Assembly (NCBI GenBank): GCA_030917125.1
Contig: JAUPVH010000039.1
Location: 1-14,608 of the forward strand
Source: Patescibacteria group bacterium
Lineage (GTDB): Bacteria > Patescibacteriota > Saccharimonadia > CAILAD01 > GCA-016700035
Length of the DNA stretch: 14,608 nt
Direction of reading: 5' to 3'
A program made the translations under genes and the position numbers. This document shows positions 1 to 6,524 of this stretch, piece by piece. Position 1 is the stretch's first letter. Every line of letters begins with the position of its first letter. Below the pieces are notes generated by a model. That model did no database searches. It was not told the DNA's origin and saw nothing but the letters and a program-made list of their open reading frames with translations.

Positions 1-714
1 TGGTTCCACGGCGAGTTCGCAGAGTACTTCGCAGCTCGCTTCCCGGACCAGACCATGACGCTCGTCATCCTCGATCCGGACCGCACATTCGAGTACTTCA
101 TCAACTGGAAGAAGCCCGAGAAGTACGCGATGCTCGCGCTCCACCATGGCCCCAAGCGCCACCACGCCAAGCCAGGTGGCACCCTCGAGAACGTCTACGG
201 CAAACTGCGCTACACGTTGCGCGTCATCGATGACTCGATCCAGTCTGAGCAGGCCATCTCAGACGACCAGCTCCGGCCCGGTGACTTCCCCTGGGAGGGC
301 GCCGGCTGGCACTTCGACTACATCGGAGGTGTCTCCGGGCTCTCCAAGGAAGAGGACTGGGAGATGTTCTGCCTGTGTGTGGACAAGCTCATGGAGCTGC
401 TCTCCGCCGCCGGTCGAGCTGCCCGCGCCAAGCGCGAGGAGCAGCCGAACGACTCCAAGGGCAAGTACCTGTACGTCACGATCTCCAAGAAGGAGTTCCG
501 GTCCGCCCTCAAGGCAGTCGTCGCAGGGCACGGATACAGCTCGGTCGCGACCCGCATGCAGGCGACGCTCGATGAGATGACCACGCTCGTTGATGTGTTC
601 ATCGATGAGATCACCCTCGAGGTACCCGAGTCGGGCGATCTGACACCAGAGCCGGCTCCCGGCGATGAAGACCTCGAGTCCGATTCCAGCCACGAAGAAG
701 GTGGTATGGAATGA
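1..714 (+). CDS. GC-rich hypothetical protein, 3' part only
   Basis: I do not recognise this protein. The frame is open from base 1, so the gene starts before the window; an internal ATG at 55 should not be taken as its start. The visible part is about 237 residues. It is mixed alpha/beta-looking, with a Trp/Phe/Tyr-rich middle, a basic helix around bases 415-455, and a very acidic tail (many D, E and S) in the last 25 residues. I see no signal peptide or membrane segment. Codon use is strikingly C-ending: every Tyr codon is TAC, every Phe TTC and every Ile ATC, unlike the neighbouring DUF1801 and idi genes. It ends in TGA, and a strong terminator follows after 6 bases. Function is unknown. 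It belongs with the other GC-rich genes at 2165-2800 and 7447-8102 by composition and by having its own terminator. Confidence 0.8.
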   Translation, partial: WFHGEFAEYFAARFPDQTMTLVILDPDRTFEYFINWKKPEKYAMLALHHGPKRHHAKPGGTLENVYGKLRYTLRVIDDSIQSEQAISDDQLRPGDFPWEGAGWHFDYIGGVSGLSKEEDWEMFCLCVDKLMELLSAAGRAARAKREEQPNDSKGKYLYVTISKKEFRSALKAVVAGHGYSSVATRMQATLDEMTTLVDVFIDEITLEVPESGDLTPEPAPGDEDLESDSSHEEGGME

Positions 715-720
715 CCGCAC

Positions 721-755
721 TGAGTCACCGCACAAGCGGTGGCTCACTTTTTATT
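721..755 (+). terminator. Rho-independent terminator of the GC-rich gene
   Basis: An 11-bp stem (721-731 with 736-746, one G-T wobble) closes a 4-base loop and is followed by CTTTTTATT. It begins 6 bases after the stop codon at 712-714. The -10 box of the next gene lies only 7 bases beyond it. Confidence 0.9.
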
Positions 756-762
756 AAGCCGA

Positions 763-768
763 TATAAT
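763..768 (+). promoter_or_regulatory. -10 box TATAAT for the DUF1801-idi unit
   Basis: A perfect TATAAT with 6 bases between it and the ATG at 775. Transcription would start about at the start codon, so a leaderless mRNA is inferred. No good -35 is visible; that position falls in the preceding terminator. There is no Shine-Dalgarno. Confidence 0.6.
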
Positions 769-774
769 GAAGGC

Positions 775-1122
775 ATGACGATCATCGACACATACTTACA
801 AGATATCGATTCAAAGCAACGCTCTGAACTCGAGCGCATTCGCACCATTACCAAAAACGCTGTGCCAACCGCTGAAGAAAAAATTACCTACGGCATGCCA
901 ACCATGACCTACAAAGGCAAAAGCCTCCTGCACTTTGCCGCCTTTAAAGACCATATGAGTCTCTTCCCCACCTCTGGCCCCACAGAAGAATTAACGGAAA
1001 AACTCAAAGACTACAAAACTTCTAAAGGAACTATCCAATTTACGCTGGAAAAAACTCTGCCAGAAGCCTTAATTCGGGAAATTATTAACTTACGCATGCG
1101 AGATATCGATGCCAAAAGCTGA
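775..1122 (+). CDS. DUF1801 / YdhG-like domain protein
   Basis: A 115-residue cytosolic protein matching the DUF1801 (YdhG-like, SRPBCC-unrelated small alpha/beta) family. Family marks are an N-terminal helix with a repeated Arg-x-x-Ile pattern, then E-x-x-x-YGMPT at about residues 36-43, a Lys-Gly loop, the HFAAFKDHMSLFP strand-turn, and a C-terminal segment where SKGTIQF is followed by the final helices. Members are often annotated as possible iron-chaperone-like or unknown, and the biochemical role is not established. An upstream in-frame ATG at 739 lies inside the terminator hairpin, so I chose the ATG at 775, placed 6 bases after TATAAT. Its last 14 bases overlap the start of idi, so the two are very likely co-transcribed and translationally coupled. 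Confidence 0.82.
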   Translation: MTIIDTYLQDIDSKQRSELERIRTITKNAVPTAEEKITYGMPTMTYKGKSLLHFAAFKDHMSLFPTSGPTEELTEKLKDYKTSKGTIQFTLEKTLPEALIREIINLRMRDIDAKS

Positions 1123-1702
1123 CAAAGATTTAGAAAAACTCGAACATGTCGTCTTGGTTAATGAGCAAGACGAAGAGCTTGGCCTGGCTGAAAAAGCGAC
1201 CGTACACACCACCGAGACGCCACTACATCGAGCATTTTCGTTATTTCTTTTTAATAGTCGCGGCGAACTCATATTGCAGCAGCGCGCGCATCACAAAAAA
1301 ACCTGGCCGGGGGTGTGGAGTAACTCTGTGTGTGGTCACCCCCAACGAGGCGAAAGCTACGTGGCTGCCGCTCAACGTCGTCTGAGCTTTGAGCTTGGTC
1401 TCGACATTCCGGCGGGCGATATCCACATGATGCTCCCAAATTACCGTTATCGCTACGAGCACAAAGGTGTGGTAGAAAACGAATTCTGTCCGGTGATGGC
1501 CGTGTTTATCGATGTAGAGCCCAAGCCAAATCCAGAAGAAGTTGCCGAGACACGCTGGATAGCTTGGCGACAGTTCCTCTCTGATATTCAACAAGACAAT
1601 GAATATTCCGAATGGTGCGTTGAGGAAGCCCAGCTCCTGCAAGAAAAGCCTGAGTTCCGCAAGATGTTTGAGGAATTTACTGGGCAGCCGAGCAGCAATT
1701 GA
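1109..1702 (+). CDS. idi: Isopentenyl-diphosphate delta-isomerase, type I (Nudix family)
   Basis: Interconverts IPP and DMAPP in isoprenoid synthesis; a soluble metal-dependent enzyme. At 197 residues it is near the bacterial type I length (about 180). The active-site Cys sits in the NSVCGHP motif (Cys75, His77), the catalytic Glu pair in VENEF (Glu123, Glu125), metal-binding His33 and His40 are present, and the degenerate Nudix helix runs from Gly81 through R-R-L-x-x-E-L-G (Glu95). All key residues of the family are therefore intact. The start overlaps the DUF1801 gene by 14 bases and has no Shine-Dalgarno, suggesting coupled translation. No other mevalonate or MEP gene is in the window, so the source of its IPP cannot be seen here. 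It ends in TGA, evidence that UGA is a stop in this organism. Confidence 0.95.
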   Translation: MPKADKDLEKLEHVVLVNEQDEELGLAEKATVHTTETPLHRAFSLFLFNSRGELILQQRAHHKKTWPGVWSNSVCGHPQRGESYVAAAQRRLSFELGLDIPAGDIHMMLPNYRYRYEHKGVVENEFCPVMAVFIDVEPKPNPEEVAETRWIAWRQFLSDIQQDNEYSEWCVEEAQLLQEKPEFRKMFEEFTGQPSSN

Positions 1703-1718
1703 AATAGTCCGCCATATC

Positions 1719-1727
1719 TGATAGAAT
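1719..1727 (+). promoter_or_regulatory. Extended -10 promoter element of tRNA-Pro
   Basis: TGATAGAAT is an extended -10 (TG-N-TAGAAT), 12 bases before the tRNA 5' end. It lies mostly in the loop of a 7-bp inverted repeat (1711-1717 with 1726-1732) that could also act as a weak 3' end for idi mRNA. Confidence 0.5.
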
Positions 1728-1739
1728 ATGGCAGTTTTA

Positions 1740-1816
1740 CGGGGTGTGGCGCAGTTGGCTAGCGCGCCTGGTTTGGGACCAGGAGGCCGGAGGTTCGAGT
1801 CCTCTCACCCCGACCA
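1740..1816 (+). tRNA. tRNA-Pro(UGG)
   Basis: A 77-base cloverleaf with a perfect 7-bp acceptor stem (1740-1746 with 1806-1812), discriminator A and encoded CCA. The anticodon stem CCTGG/CCAGG closes a loop TTTGGGA, giving anticodon TGG. The D-loop GG and the T-loop TTCGAGT are canonical. Confidence 0.96.
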
Positions 1817-1822
1817 AAATTC

Positions 1823-1846
1823 GTTCGGCATTGGCCGAGCTTTTTT
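1823..1846 (+). terminator. Terminator after tRNA-Pro
   Basis: A 7-bp stem (1823-1829 with 1834-1840, one wobble), a 4-base ATTG loop, then six T. It closes the tRNA-Pro unit just before the next promoter. Confidence 0.8.
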
Positions 1847-1857
1847 ATTTGAAGGTG

Positions 1858-1863
1858 TATAAT
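1858..1863 (+). promoter_or_regulatory. -10 box TATAAT for the DUF5652-like gene
   Basis: A perfect TATAAT followed by 6 bases and then the ATG at 1870. This predicts a leaderless transcript. There is no Shine-Dalgarno and no clear -35. Confidence 0.6.
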
Positions 1864-1869
1864 ATCAGC

Positions 1870-2124
1870 ATGGATCAAAACGTTTTTAATCAATCAATCG
1901 GCACATTCATCGAGCAAAATCTGCTCTGGATAGCCGTCATATATTTCTGGTCACTTTTTTGGAAAGCAGTTGCCCTCTGGAAGTCTGCCCGCTCTAACGA
2001 CAAAGTATGGTTTGTGATTTTCCTTTTCGTAAATACGCTCGGGCTTTTGGAAATTCTCTACATTTTCCATTTTTCAAAACAACCCGGCATGCCAAAAACT
2101 CTCAGCACGAAAAAAGATAAATAA
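1870..2124 (+). CDS. Small two-helix membrane protein, DUF5652-like
   Basis: An 84-residue protein. Two hydrophobic segments (about residues 18-36 and 45-66) flank a short polar loop with the pattern WKAxALWKSAR, followed by W-F-x-x-x-F-x-x-N-T-x-G-x-x-E-I-x-Y. That pattern is what I recall of the DUF5652 family, common in Patescibacteria, whose function is unknown. It lies in the cytoplasmic membrane, with a short Lys-rich C-terminal tail that is probably cytoplasmic. The ATG at 1870 was chosen because it sits 6 bases after TATAAT and because reading further upstream enters the tRNA and terminator. It stands alone between the tRNA-Pro terminator and the convergent GC-rich gene's terminator. 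Confidence 0.8.
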   Translation: MDQNVFNQSIGTFIEQNLLWIAVIYFWSLFWKAVALWKSARSNDKVWFVIFLFVNTLGLLEILYIFHFSKQPGMPKTLSTKKDK

Positions 2125-2148
2125 AAAAGCGCAGCATCGTTGCTGCGC
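2121..2148 (-). terminator. Terminator of the minus-strand GC-rich gene
   Basis: A perfect 8-bp stem (2129-2136 with 2141-2148) and a 4-base loop. Read on the minus strand it is followed by six T. On the plus strand no T-run follows, so it mainly ends the minus-strand gene. Confidence 0.85.
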
Positions 2149-2164
2149 GTATTGCTGAGATTGA

Positions 2165-2800
2165 TCAGGCTCCGCCGCCAGCCTCTGAGCCGCCGACCAT
2201 GACAGGTGCACCACCAGTGCCACCACCGCAGCCGCCACCGACCATGAATGGTGAGGCCTCGGAGCCGCCGAGTTGAGTATGGATGCCGCCACCCTCGGAG
2301 CCGGAACCGCCCGTCAGCGTGGGAGCACCACCGGTTCCACCATCGCCAGAGCCACCGGATGAAAGCACGAGCTCCTCCTGTTCATCATGCATGTCATCGA
2401 TCAGGTCTCGGTACAGCCCCTCATCGAAGCACTTGATGAAGCTCTGCATGCACGTGGGTAGTGCCACCATGTAGACAGGGAGGTCACCGAAGGTTTCCCA
2501 GACAGCATGATCGGAAGCGTCATCGGAATCGTCGTCCATCAGAGCAACCTTGGTGTGCCAAACTGCCACCAGCGAGTCAGCGTTGCCCTCGTTAGCGATG
2601 AGCAAGCTGTCGGTGTACACCAGCACCGGATGCGGCATGAATGTCGCGAAGGTGTTGGCGATGGCGCACCCCGCACTGCTGTGTCGTGCGCCAGGAAGCA
2701 ATGCTTCCGGCCGTGTCCCCCACACAGTCTCGAGGGCATCGGCGACGCACTTGAACGTGGCATCCCGAACCTCCTGCTTGAAGATCACATCATCACTCAT
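2165..2800 (-). CDS. GC-rich two-part hypothetical protein with Gly-rich repeat tail
   Basis: I do not recognise this 211-residue protein. Residues 1-148 look like a compact cytosolic domain with several Cys (18, 45 and others), an Ala/Thr-rich core, an acidic stretch MDDDSDDASD and an amphipathic DxxIDDxHDEQEE helix. From about residue 150 the rest is a low-complexity Gly/Ser tail. It holds GGTGGAP twice, several GGS(E/G) units and one Cys. No signal peptide or membrane segment is seen. The start is well supported: a purine-rich Shine-Dalgarno AGGGGAG (2805-2811) lies 4 bases upstream, behind a near-consensus promoter. GC-rich, C-ending codon use differs from photolyase and the small membrane protein next to it. 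The tail may be a flexible or self-associating segment, but no function can be assigned. Confidence 0.8.
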   Translation of the reverse strand: MSDDVIFKQEVRDATFKCVADALETVWGTRPEALLPGARHSSAGCAIANTFATFMPHPVLVYTDSLLIANEGNADSLVAVWHTKVALMDDDSDDASDHAVWETFGDLPVYMVALPTCMQSFIKCFDEGLYRDLIDDMHDEQEELVLSSGGSGDGGTGGAPTLTGGSGSEGGGIHTQLGGSEASPFMVGGGCGGGTGGAPVMVGGSEAGGGA

Positions 2801-2820
2801 CTCGCTCCCCTTTCATAGGA

Positions 2821-2847
2821 AGGTACAAGGTTGGCATAAGTGTACCT
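2821..2847. promoter_or_regulatory. Perfect 7-bp dyad over the -10 region, possible operator
   Basis: AGGTACA (2821-2827) and TGTACCT (2841-2847) are perfect inverted repeats with a 13-base spacer. The right arm overlaps the minus-strand -10 box and the left arm would lie in the 5' leader. It could be a repressor operator or a leader hairpin; which of the two is not decided by sequence. Confidence 0.35.
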
Positions 2848-2867
2848 CTGGGAACACACGAGGTCAA
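2839..2867 (-). promoter_or_regulatory. Sigma70-type promoter of the minus-strand GC-rich gene
   Basis: On the minus strand TTGACC (2862-2867), a 17-base spacer, then TACACT (2839-2844). This predicts a 5' leader of about 30 bases carrying the Shine-Dalgarno. Its -35 end lies 11 bases from the divergent photolyase -10. Confidence 0.75.
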
Positions 2868-2878
2868 GATAATTCTGC

Positions 2879-2884
2879 TAGGAT
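2879..2884 (+). promoter_or_regulatory. -10-like box TAGGAT for photolyase
   Basis: TAGGAT with 6 bases to the ATG at 2891, the same spacing as other host genes here. An overlapping TAGAAT (2884-2889) is too close to the start to give a leader. No -35 is visible. Confidence 0.4.
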
Positions 2885-2890
2885 AGAATC

Positions 2891-4210
2891 ATGACAGTGC
2901 TCGCACTATTTACTCGGGATTTACGCCTACAAGACACTTCTCTCTTGCGAGACGGTGAAGCGATTATTCCCGCCTTTATCGTCGACACTGATTTAGCGCA
3001 CGCCCACAACAACCCATTCGCTCAAGCATTTATGATTGACTCGTTGCGCGACCTAGATAAAAGCCTGCAGCAACACCACACTCACCTTGCGATTACTCAT
3101 GGAACATTTGCTTCAGCCCTCACCTCACTCATCTTGCGACATAAGCCCAATACACTACGTATGGCTCGCGACATCACACCCTACGCCAAAAAGCGCGAAC
3201 AACTTGCTGCAGATATTTGCGCGCGTGAAAAAATTACACTAGAGCTTGTAGATAGCCACTGGCTCCTGCCTTTTGATGCAACCGTAAAGAACAATAGTGA
3301 GCCCTACACCGTATTTACGCCATTTTTTAAGCATGCCAGTAAACTCGATGTGCCGGCCATCGCGACGCCGGCAAAACTAATATTTGCGAAACTTTCCAAA
3401 TCTGAGCTACCAAATCTTGACGCGCCGCATATCGAAACCCAGCGTGGCGGACGAGGTGAAGCTCAAAAAATCCTCAAGAACCTGCACGATTATGAAAGCT
3501 ATGAGCATGAGCGAGATTTTCCATCACTCAATCGCACCACCCATCTTTCAGCACACCTGCATTGGGGAACTGTGAGTGTGCGCGAAGCTCACGCGGCAAT
3601 TGCTGAGCAACTCAGTCCGCACCACCCGCTCATTCGCCAATTATGGTGGCGTGAGTTTTTCGGCAGCATCGCCTATCACCACCCGCATGTGTGGCAACAC
3701 AACTTCAAGCGAGCCTACGACGCACTTGAGTGGCAAGACAATGACGAGCTTCTCCAAGCTTGGCAACAGGGCACCACAGGCTTTCCAATTATTGATGCGG
3801 CCATGCGCTGCCTGAATAAAACTGGCATGATGCACAATCGCCTGCGCATGATTGTCGCCAGCTTTCTTGTAAAAGATCTAAGCATCAACTGGCGTGAGGG
3901 TGAAAAGTATTTCGCCGAAAAACTGGTCGACTACGACAAGGTTATTAATAATGGGAATTGGCAGTGGGCAGCTGGAACTGGTGCCGATGCGGCGCCATAT
4001 TTTCGAGTGTTTAATCCATGGCTCCAGCAAGCTAAGTTTGATAACGGTGCGGCGTTTATAAAAAAATGGGTGCCAGAACTTGCGCGCATTGAAGTAAAAA
4101 TCATTCATGATCCTACCGCCGAGCGGCCAAATTATCCTAAACCTATCGTTGACCATGCAGAAGCCAAAGAACTTGCACTTGCTATGTTTGCCCAAGCCCT
4201 GAGAAAATAG
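2891..4210 (+). CDS. phr: Deoxyribodipyrimidine photolyase (class I CPD photolyase)
   Basis: Splits UV-induced cyclobutane pyrimidine dimers using FADH- and blue light. The 439-residue protein has the N-terminal antenna domain (L-x-L-F-T-R-D-L-R-L-x-D at residues 4-15) and the C-terminal FAD-binding domain. Visible FAD/DNA marks are W-W-R-E-F-F (about 252-257), a G-F-P-I-I-D-A-A-M-R motif, the M-H-N-R-L-R-M motif, and N-N-G-N-W-Q-W-A-A-G-T-G (353-364) followed by D-A-A-P-Y-F-R-V-F-N-P. Asn353 and Trp357 correspond to the flavin-contacting Asn378 and electron-relay Trp382 of the E. coli enzyme. The length is typical and all core motifs are intact, so it is probably functional; a DASH cryptochrome is less likely because the short N-terminal form and motifs fit class I. 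The next gene begins 5 bases after its stop, so both form one transcription unit. Confidence 0.94.
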   Translation: MTVLALFTRDLRLQDTSLLRDGEAIIPAFIVDTDLAHAHNNPFAQAFMIDSLRDLDKSLQQHHTHLAITHGTFASALTSLILRHKPNTLRMARDITPYAKKREQLAADICAREKITLELVDSHWLLPFDATVKNNSEPYTVFTPFFKHASKLDVPAIATPAKLIFAKLSKSELPNLDAPHIETQRGGRGEAQKILKNLHDYESYEHERDFPSLNRTTHLSAHLHWGTVSVREAHAAIAEQLSPHHPLIRQLWWREFFGSIAYHHPHVWQHNFKRAYDALEWQDNDELLQAWQQGTTGFPIIDAAMRCLNKTGMMHNRLRMIVASFLVKDLSINWREGEKYFAEKLVDYDKVINNGNWQWAAGTGADAAPYFRVFNPWLQQAKFDNGAAFIKKWVPELARIEVKIIHDPTAERPNYPKPIVDHAEAKELALAMFAQALRK

Positions 4211-4215
4211 CCAAG

Positions 4216-5580
4216 ATGAAAAAACCAACCTCACGCCTCGGCCACATACTTACCTGGATAAAAAAACACCAAGTTGGGGTCGCGATTGGCGTCTTACTGA
4301 CGTTAGGTTTTACTACCCGCTTCTTCCTATTTGGTTACCCCAACCAAGCCGTTTTTGATGAAGTCTATTTTGGTAAATTTGTGGGTGCCTACTTTTCTGG
4401 CCAGTATTATTTTGATATTCACCCGCCTTTTGCAAAGCTTCTGATTGCCACATTCGCAAAACTCATGGGCTACAATCCAACTTCCTCATTCGCGGCAATC
4501 GGCACTGCTTTCACGGATAGTGGTTATTTATACTTGCGCTTCTTGCCATCACTCGCGGGAGCACTGTTACCGCTGGTACTCTTTAGTATTGCCCGCGAGT
4601 TCGGCCTGAAAACGCGCACCGCATTTCTTGTCGGGATGCTCACCATTCTCGACGCGGCACTCCTAGCTCAAAGCCGCTTCATCCTTATCGATAGCCTGCT
4701 CTTACTGTTTAGCTTTGCATCACTTTGGCTCTACCTCGTTTGGCGACGCTCCCAACAACTCTGGATTCTCATCCTTGCAGCTGCCCTAGTCGGCATGGCA
4801 ATTAGCGTTAAGTGGATTGCCTTACCCTTTATGTTGCTGCCGCTACTCTACGAATTCTTGCATCATGCCAGCTTTAAGCGTATGTTCAAAATTCTCACAG
4901 TCTACGTTGTCGTAGCCGTCAGTTTATACGTTGCCTTTTTTGCCATTCATGTTTCTCTTCTCACTAAGAGCGGCGATGGCGATGCGTTCATGTCACAGGC
5001 GTATCAAATCAGTCTCGAGGGCAATCCAAATGCCGTTAATACGTCAGAGCCAACCCTTTCGGTACCAGAAAAAATTGCCGAGCTCAATCATGAAATGTAT
5101 GCCGCGAACGCTCGCCTGACAGCCGGACACCCTTATGGGAGTAAATGGTACGGCTGGCCAGTAATGATTAAGCCGATCTCATACTGGATACAAGGTAATG
5201 CGCAAATTTGGCTGGTGGGTAATCCAATCGTTTGGTGGGGAGGCGCCATCGCTATTATTTGGCTACTCATTGATTTGTTAACAAAAAAAGTCCCGTCCAA
5301 AAAACTCCCTGTTGCGTTATTTATCGTGCTTGGATTTTTCATGGCCTGGCTACCATTCGCGCTCATCTCGCGCGTGATGTTTTTGTATCACTATTTTATC
5401 CCGCTGTGCTTTTCAATACTCGCCATCGGCTACTGTATGGACCGAGTTGAATGGAAAATGCAGCTAACCTTACTACTGCTTGCGGTTGCTGGATTTATAT
5501 TATTCGCGCCGGCGGCGTATGGCTTAGAACTTTCTCAAGCATTTACCAATATTCGCAACATCATCCCCGGCTGGCAATAA
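4216..5580 (+). CDS. Protein O-mannosyltransferase (GT39 / PMT family)
   Basis: A polytopic membrane enzyme of 454 residues predicted to transfer mannose from polyprenyl-phosphate-mannose to Ser/Thr of exported proteins. After a basic N-terminus and the first membrane helix (about 20-40) comes the family signature: F-D-E-V-Y-F-G (acidic pair Asp48-Glu49), then the D-I-H-P-P motif (Asp67, His69). About ten further hydrophobic segments follow, with a larger extracytoplasmic loop near residues 255-320. The C-terminal SRVMFLYHYF motif marks the PMT four-helix C-terminal region. The family exists in Actinobacteria (Rv1002c type) and eukaryotes. It follows photolyase after 5 bases, without its own promoter or Shine-Dalgarno. 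The next gene encodes an anchored protein with a Ser/Thr/Ala/Pro linker, a plausible substrate by inference only. Confidence 0.9.
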   Translation: MKKPTSRLGHILTWIKKHQVGVAIGVLLTLGFTTRFFLFGYPNQAVFDEVYFGKFVGAYFSGQYYFDIHPPFAKLLIATFAKLMGYNPTSSFAAIGTAFTDSGYLYLRFLPSLAGALLPLVLFSIAREFGLKTRTAFLVGMLTILDAALLAQSRFILIDSLLLLFSFASLWLYLVWRRSQQLWILILAAALVGMAISVKWIALPFMLLPLLYEFLHHASFKRMFKILTVYVVVAVSLYVAFFAIHVSLLTKSGDGDAFMSQAYQISLEGNPNAVNTSEPTLSVPEKIAELNHEMYAANARLTAGHPYGSKWYGWPVMIKPISYWIQGNAQIWLVGNPIVWWGGAIAIIWLLIDLLTKKVPSKKLPVALFIVLGFFMAWLPFALISRVMFLYHYFIPLCFSILAIGYCMDRVEWKMQLTLLLLAVAGFILFAPAAYGLELSQAFTNIRNIIPGWQ

Positions 5581-5610
5581 TCCTTAAGTCAAATTTCAGA
5601 TTTTACGGTA

Positions 5611-5616
5611 TAGTAT
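5611..5616 (+). promoter_or_regulatory. -10-like box TAGTAT for the cytochrome b5-like gene
   Basis: TAGTAT is followed by 6 bases and the ATG at 5623, matching the spacing at other host genes. An overlapping TATAGT (5609-5614) would leave 8 bases. No Shine-Dalgarno is present. Confidence 0.45.
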
Positions 5617-5622
5617 AAATAT

Positions 5623-6033
5623 ATGAACAATAAACTCCTCCTCGCAATCCTCGGCACAATCTTAGTTGGCGGTCTCATTTTTGGGATCTATACAGTTAGC
5701 AATAGCTCAACATCGACAGATACTACTCAGCAGAGTACTCAAAGTGCAGCAGATAATGCTCCAGCTACGAGTAGCTCACCTTCCGCCACTCCAGCGAGCA
5801 TCGCCACATCTGAACTTGCAAAAAATACCGGCAAAAACGGCGCTGACTGTTGGGTTGCGGTAAATGGAACAGTGTATGACGTTACCGGCAATAATGAGTG
5901 GGTTAATGGATCTCACACTCCATCAAATGGCCAAGCCCAATGTGGACGAGATGAATCATCTTCAATCGGCAGCTCGCCTCATGGATCGAGCGTTCTCTCT
6001 AGTCTCCCAGTAGTCGGCTCGCTCGCTAACTAG
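5623..6033 (+). CDS. Anchored protein with Ser/Thr linker and cytochrome b5-like domain
   Basis: A 136-residue protein. Residues 4-24 form an N-terminal signal anchor. Residues 26-63 are a low-complexity Ser/Thr/Ala/Pro/Gln linker. From about 64 a cytochrome b5-like fold begins: S-E-L-A-K, then D-C-W-V-A-V-N-G-T-V-Y-D-V-T (75-88). The usual heme-ligand motif HPGG is absent. In its place are G-S-H (His98) and S-P-H-G (His120), with Cys76 and Cys107 able to pair. This looks like a recurring extracytoplasmic b5-like variant rather than a typical cytochrome, and heme binding is uncertain. It lies outside the membrane, 42 bases after the mannosyltransferase gene but with its own -10. Its 3' end overlaps the convergent gene by 8 bases. 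Confidence 0.8.
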   Translation: MNNKLLLAILGTILVGGLIFGIYTVSNSSTSTDTTQQSTQSAADNAPATSSSPSATPASIATSELAKNTGKNGADCWVAVNGTVYDVTGNNEWVNGSHTPSNGQAQCGRDESSSIGSSPHGSSVLSSLPVVGSLAN

Positions 6034-6409
6034 ACTTTTTTCGAGTTTTTGATTGAGCTACCGGAGTTTTCTTAGCTTTGGTTTTTGTAGGTGCCTTCGG
6101 CGCCACTATCTCAGCCTCTTGGTGCTTCTCCTCGGGTTGAGTGCGGGGGCGTTTAATGACGTAATAATATACCACCGCGGCGATTCCCCACAGCTGCACA
6201 AACAAACTCAGGATCAGCACGATCGTCCACATCATTCGCTCATCATCATTTTGCCAATCTTTACGAGCTAGTGCATCAATCAGCATCAGAATCCACAGTA
6301 CGAACAAAAACAAAGCTATACCGGAAATAATGAGTGCAATGACGAGCGTGATCATGACTAAGAGAAAAGCTGCTCCCGAATTCGACACCTCTGCAATACT
6401 AACTGGCAT
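6026..6409 (-). CDS. PLDc_N-type small membrane protein with basic tail
   Basis: A 127-residue protein with two long hydrophobic segments, about 13-45 and 60-83. Between them lies a short conserved-looking loop D-A-L-A-R-K-D-W followed by an acidic stretch. This pattern (W-I-x-x-x-I-D-x-x, then helix and Y-Y) resembles the PLDc_N (phospholipase D-nuclease N-terminal) membrane module, which often occurs alone and has no known enzymatic role. Residues 86-127 form a Lys/Thr/Ala-rich basic tail, probably cytoplasmic. I chose the ATG at 6409 rather than the upstream one at 6457 because a perfect AGGAGG lies 4 bases ahead of it and the upstream ATG would sit inside the -35. Unlike its leaderless neighbours it has a leader and Shine-Dalgarno. 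Its stop overlaps the convergent gene. Confidence 0.78.
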   Translation of the reverse strand: MPVSIAEVSNSGAAFLLVMITLVIALIISGIALFLFVLWILMLIDALARKDWQNDDERMMWTIVLILSLFVQLWGIAAVVYYYVIKRPRTQPEEKHQEAEIVAPKAPTKTKAKKTPVAQSKTRKKSS

Positions 6410-6428
6410 ACAACCTCCTGTTTTCTTT

Positions 6429-6457
6429 AGTATGAGATTTAATGTTTTCAGATGCAA
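6429..6457 (-). promoter_or_regulatory. Promoter of the PLDc_N-like gene
   Basis: On the minus strand TTGCAT (6452-6457), a 17-base spacer, then CATACT (6429-6434). A leader of about 14 bases with AGGAGG follows. Confidence 0.55.
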
Positions 6458-6481
6458 CCTCTAGCCAAAAACCAGATAGAA

Positions 6482-6490
6482 TGGTAAAAT
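6482..6490 (+). promoter_or_regulatory. Extended -10 promoter for the tRNA-Gly/Arg unit
   Basis: TGGTAAAAT is an extended -10 (TG-N-TAAAAT), 34 bases before the tRNA-Gly 5' end. No -35 is convincing. A TTGACA at 6501-6506 has no -10 at the right distance. Confidence 0.5.
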
Positions 6491-6524
6491 AATTCGGTCT
6501 TTGACATTTACCACACAGTTTTTC

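Noticed and set aside
146..747. Several long frames overlapping the first GC-rich gene on both strands
   Set aside because: Low-complexity Ser/Arg/Pro or His-rich translations; the frame read from base 1 has biased third positions and ends right before the terminator.
2129..2148. Hairpin read as a plus-strand terminator for the DUF5652-like gene
   Set aside because: No T-run follows on the plus strand; the T-run is on the minus-strand side.
6501..6524. TTGACA at 6501-6506 as the -35 of the tRNA-Gly unit
   Set aside because: No -10 exists at 16-18 bases; that position is already inside the tRNA gene. The extended -10 at 6482-6490 is better.
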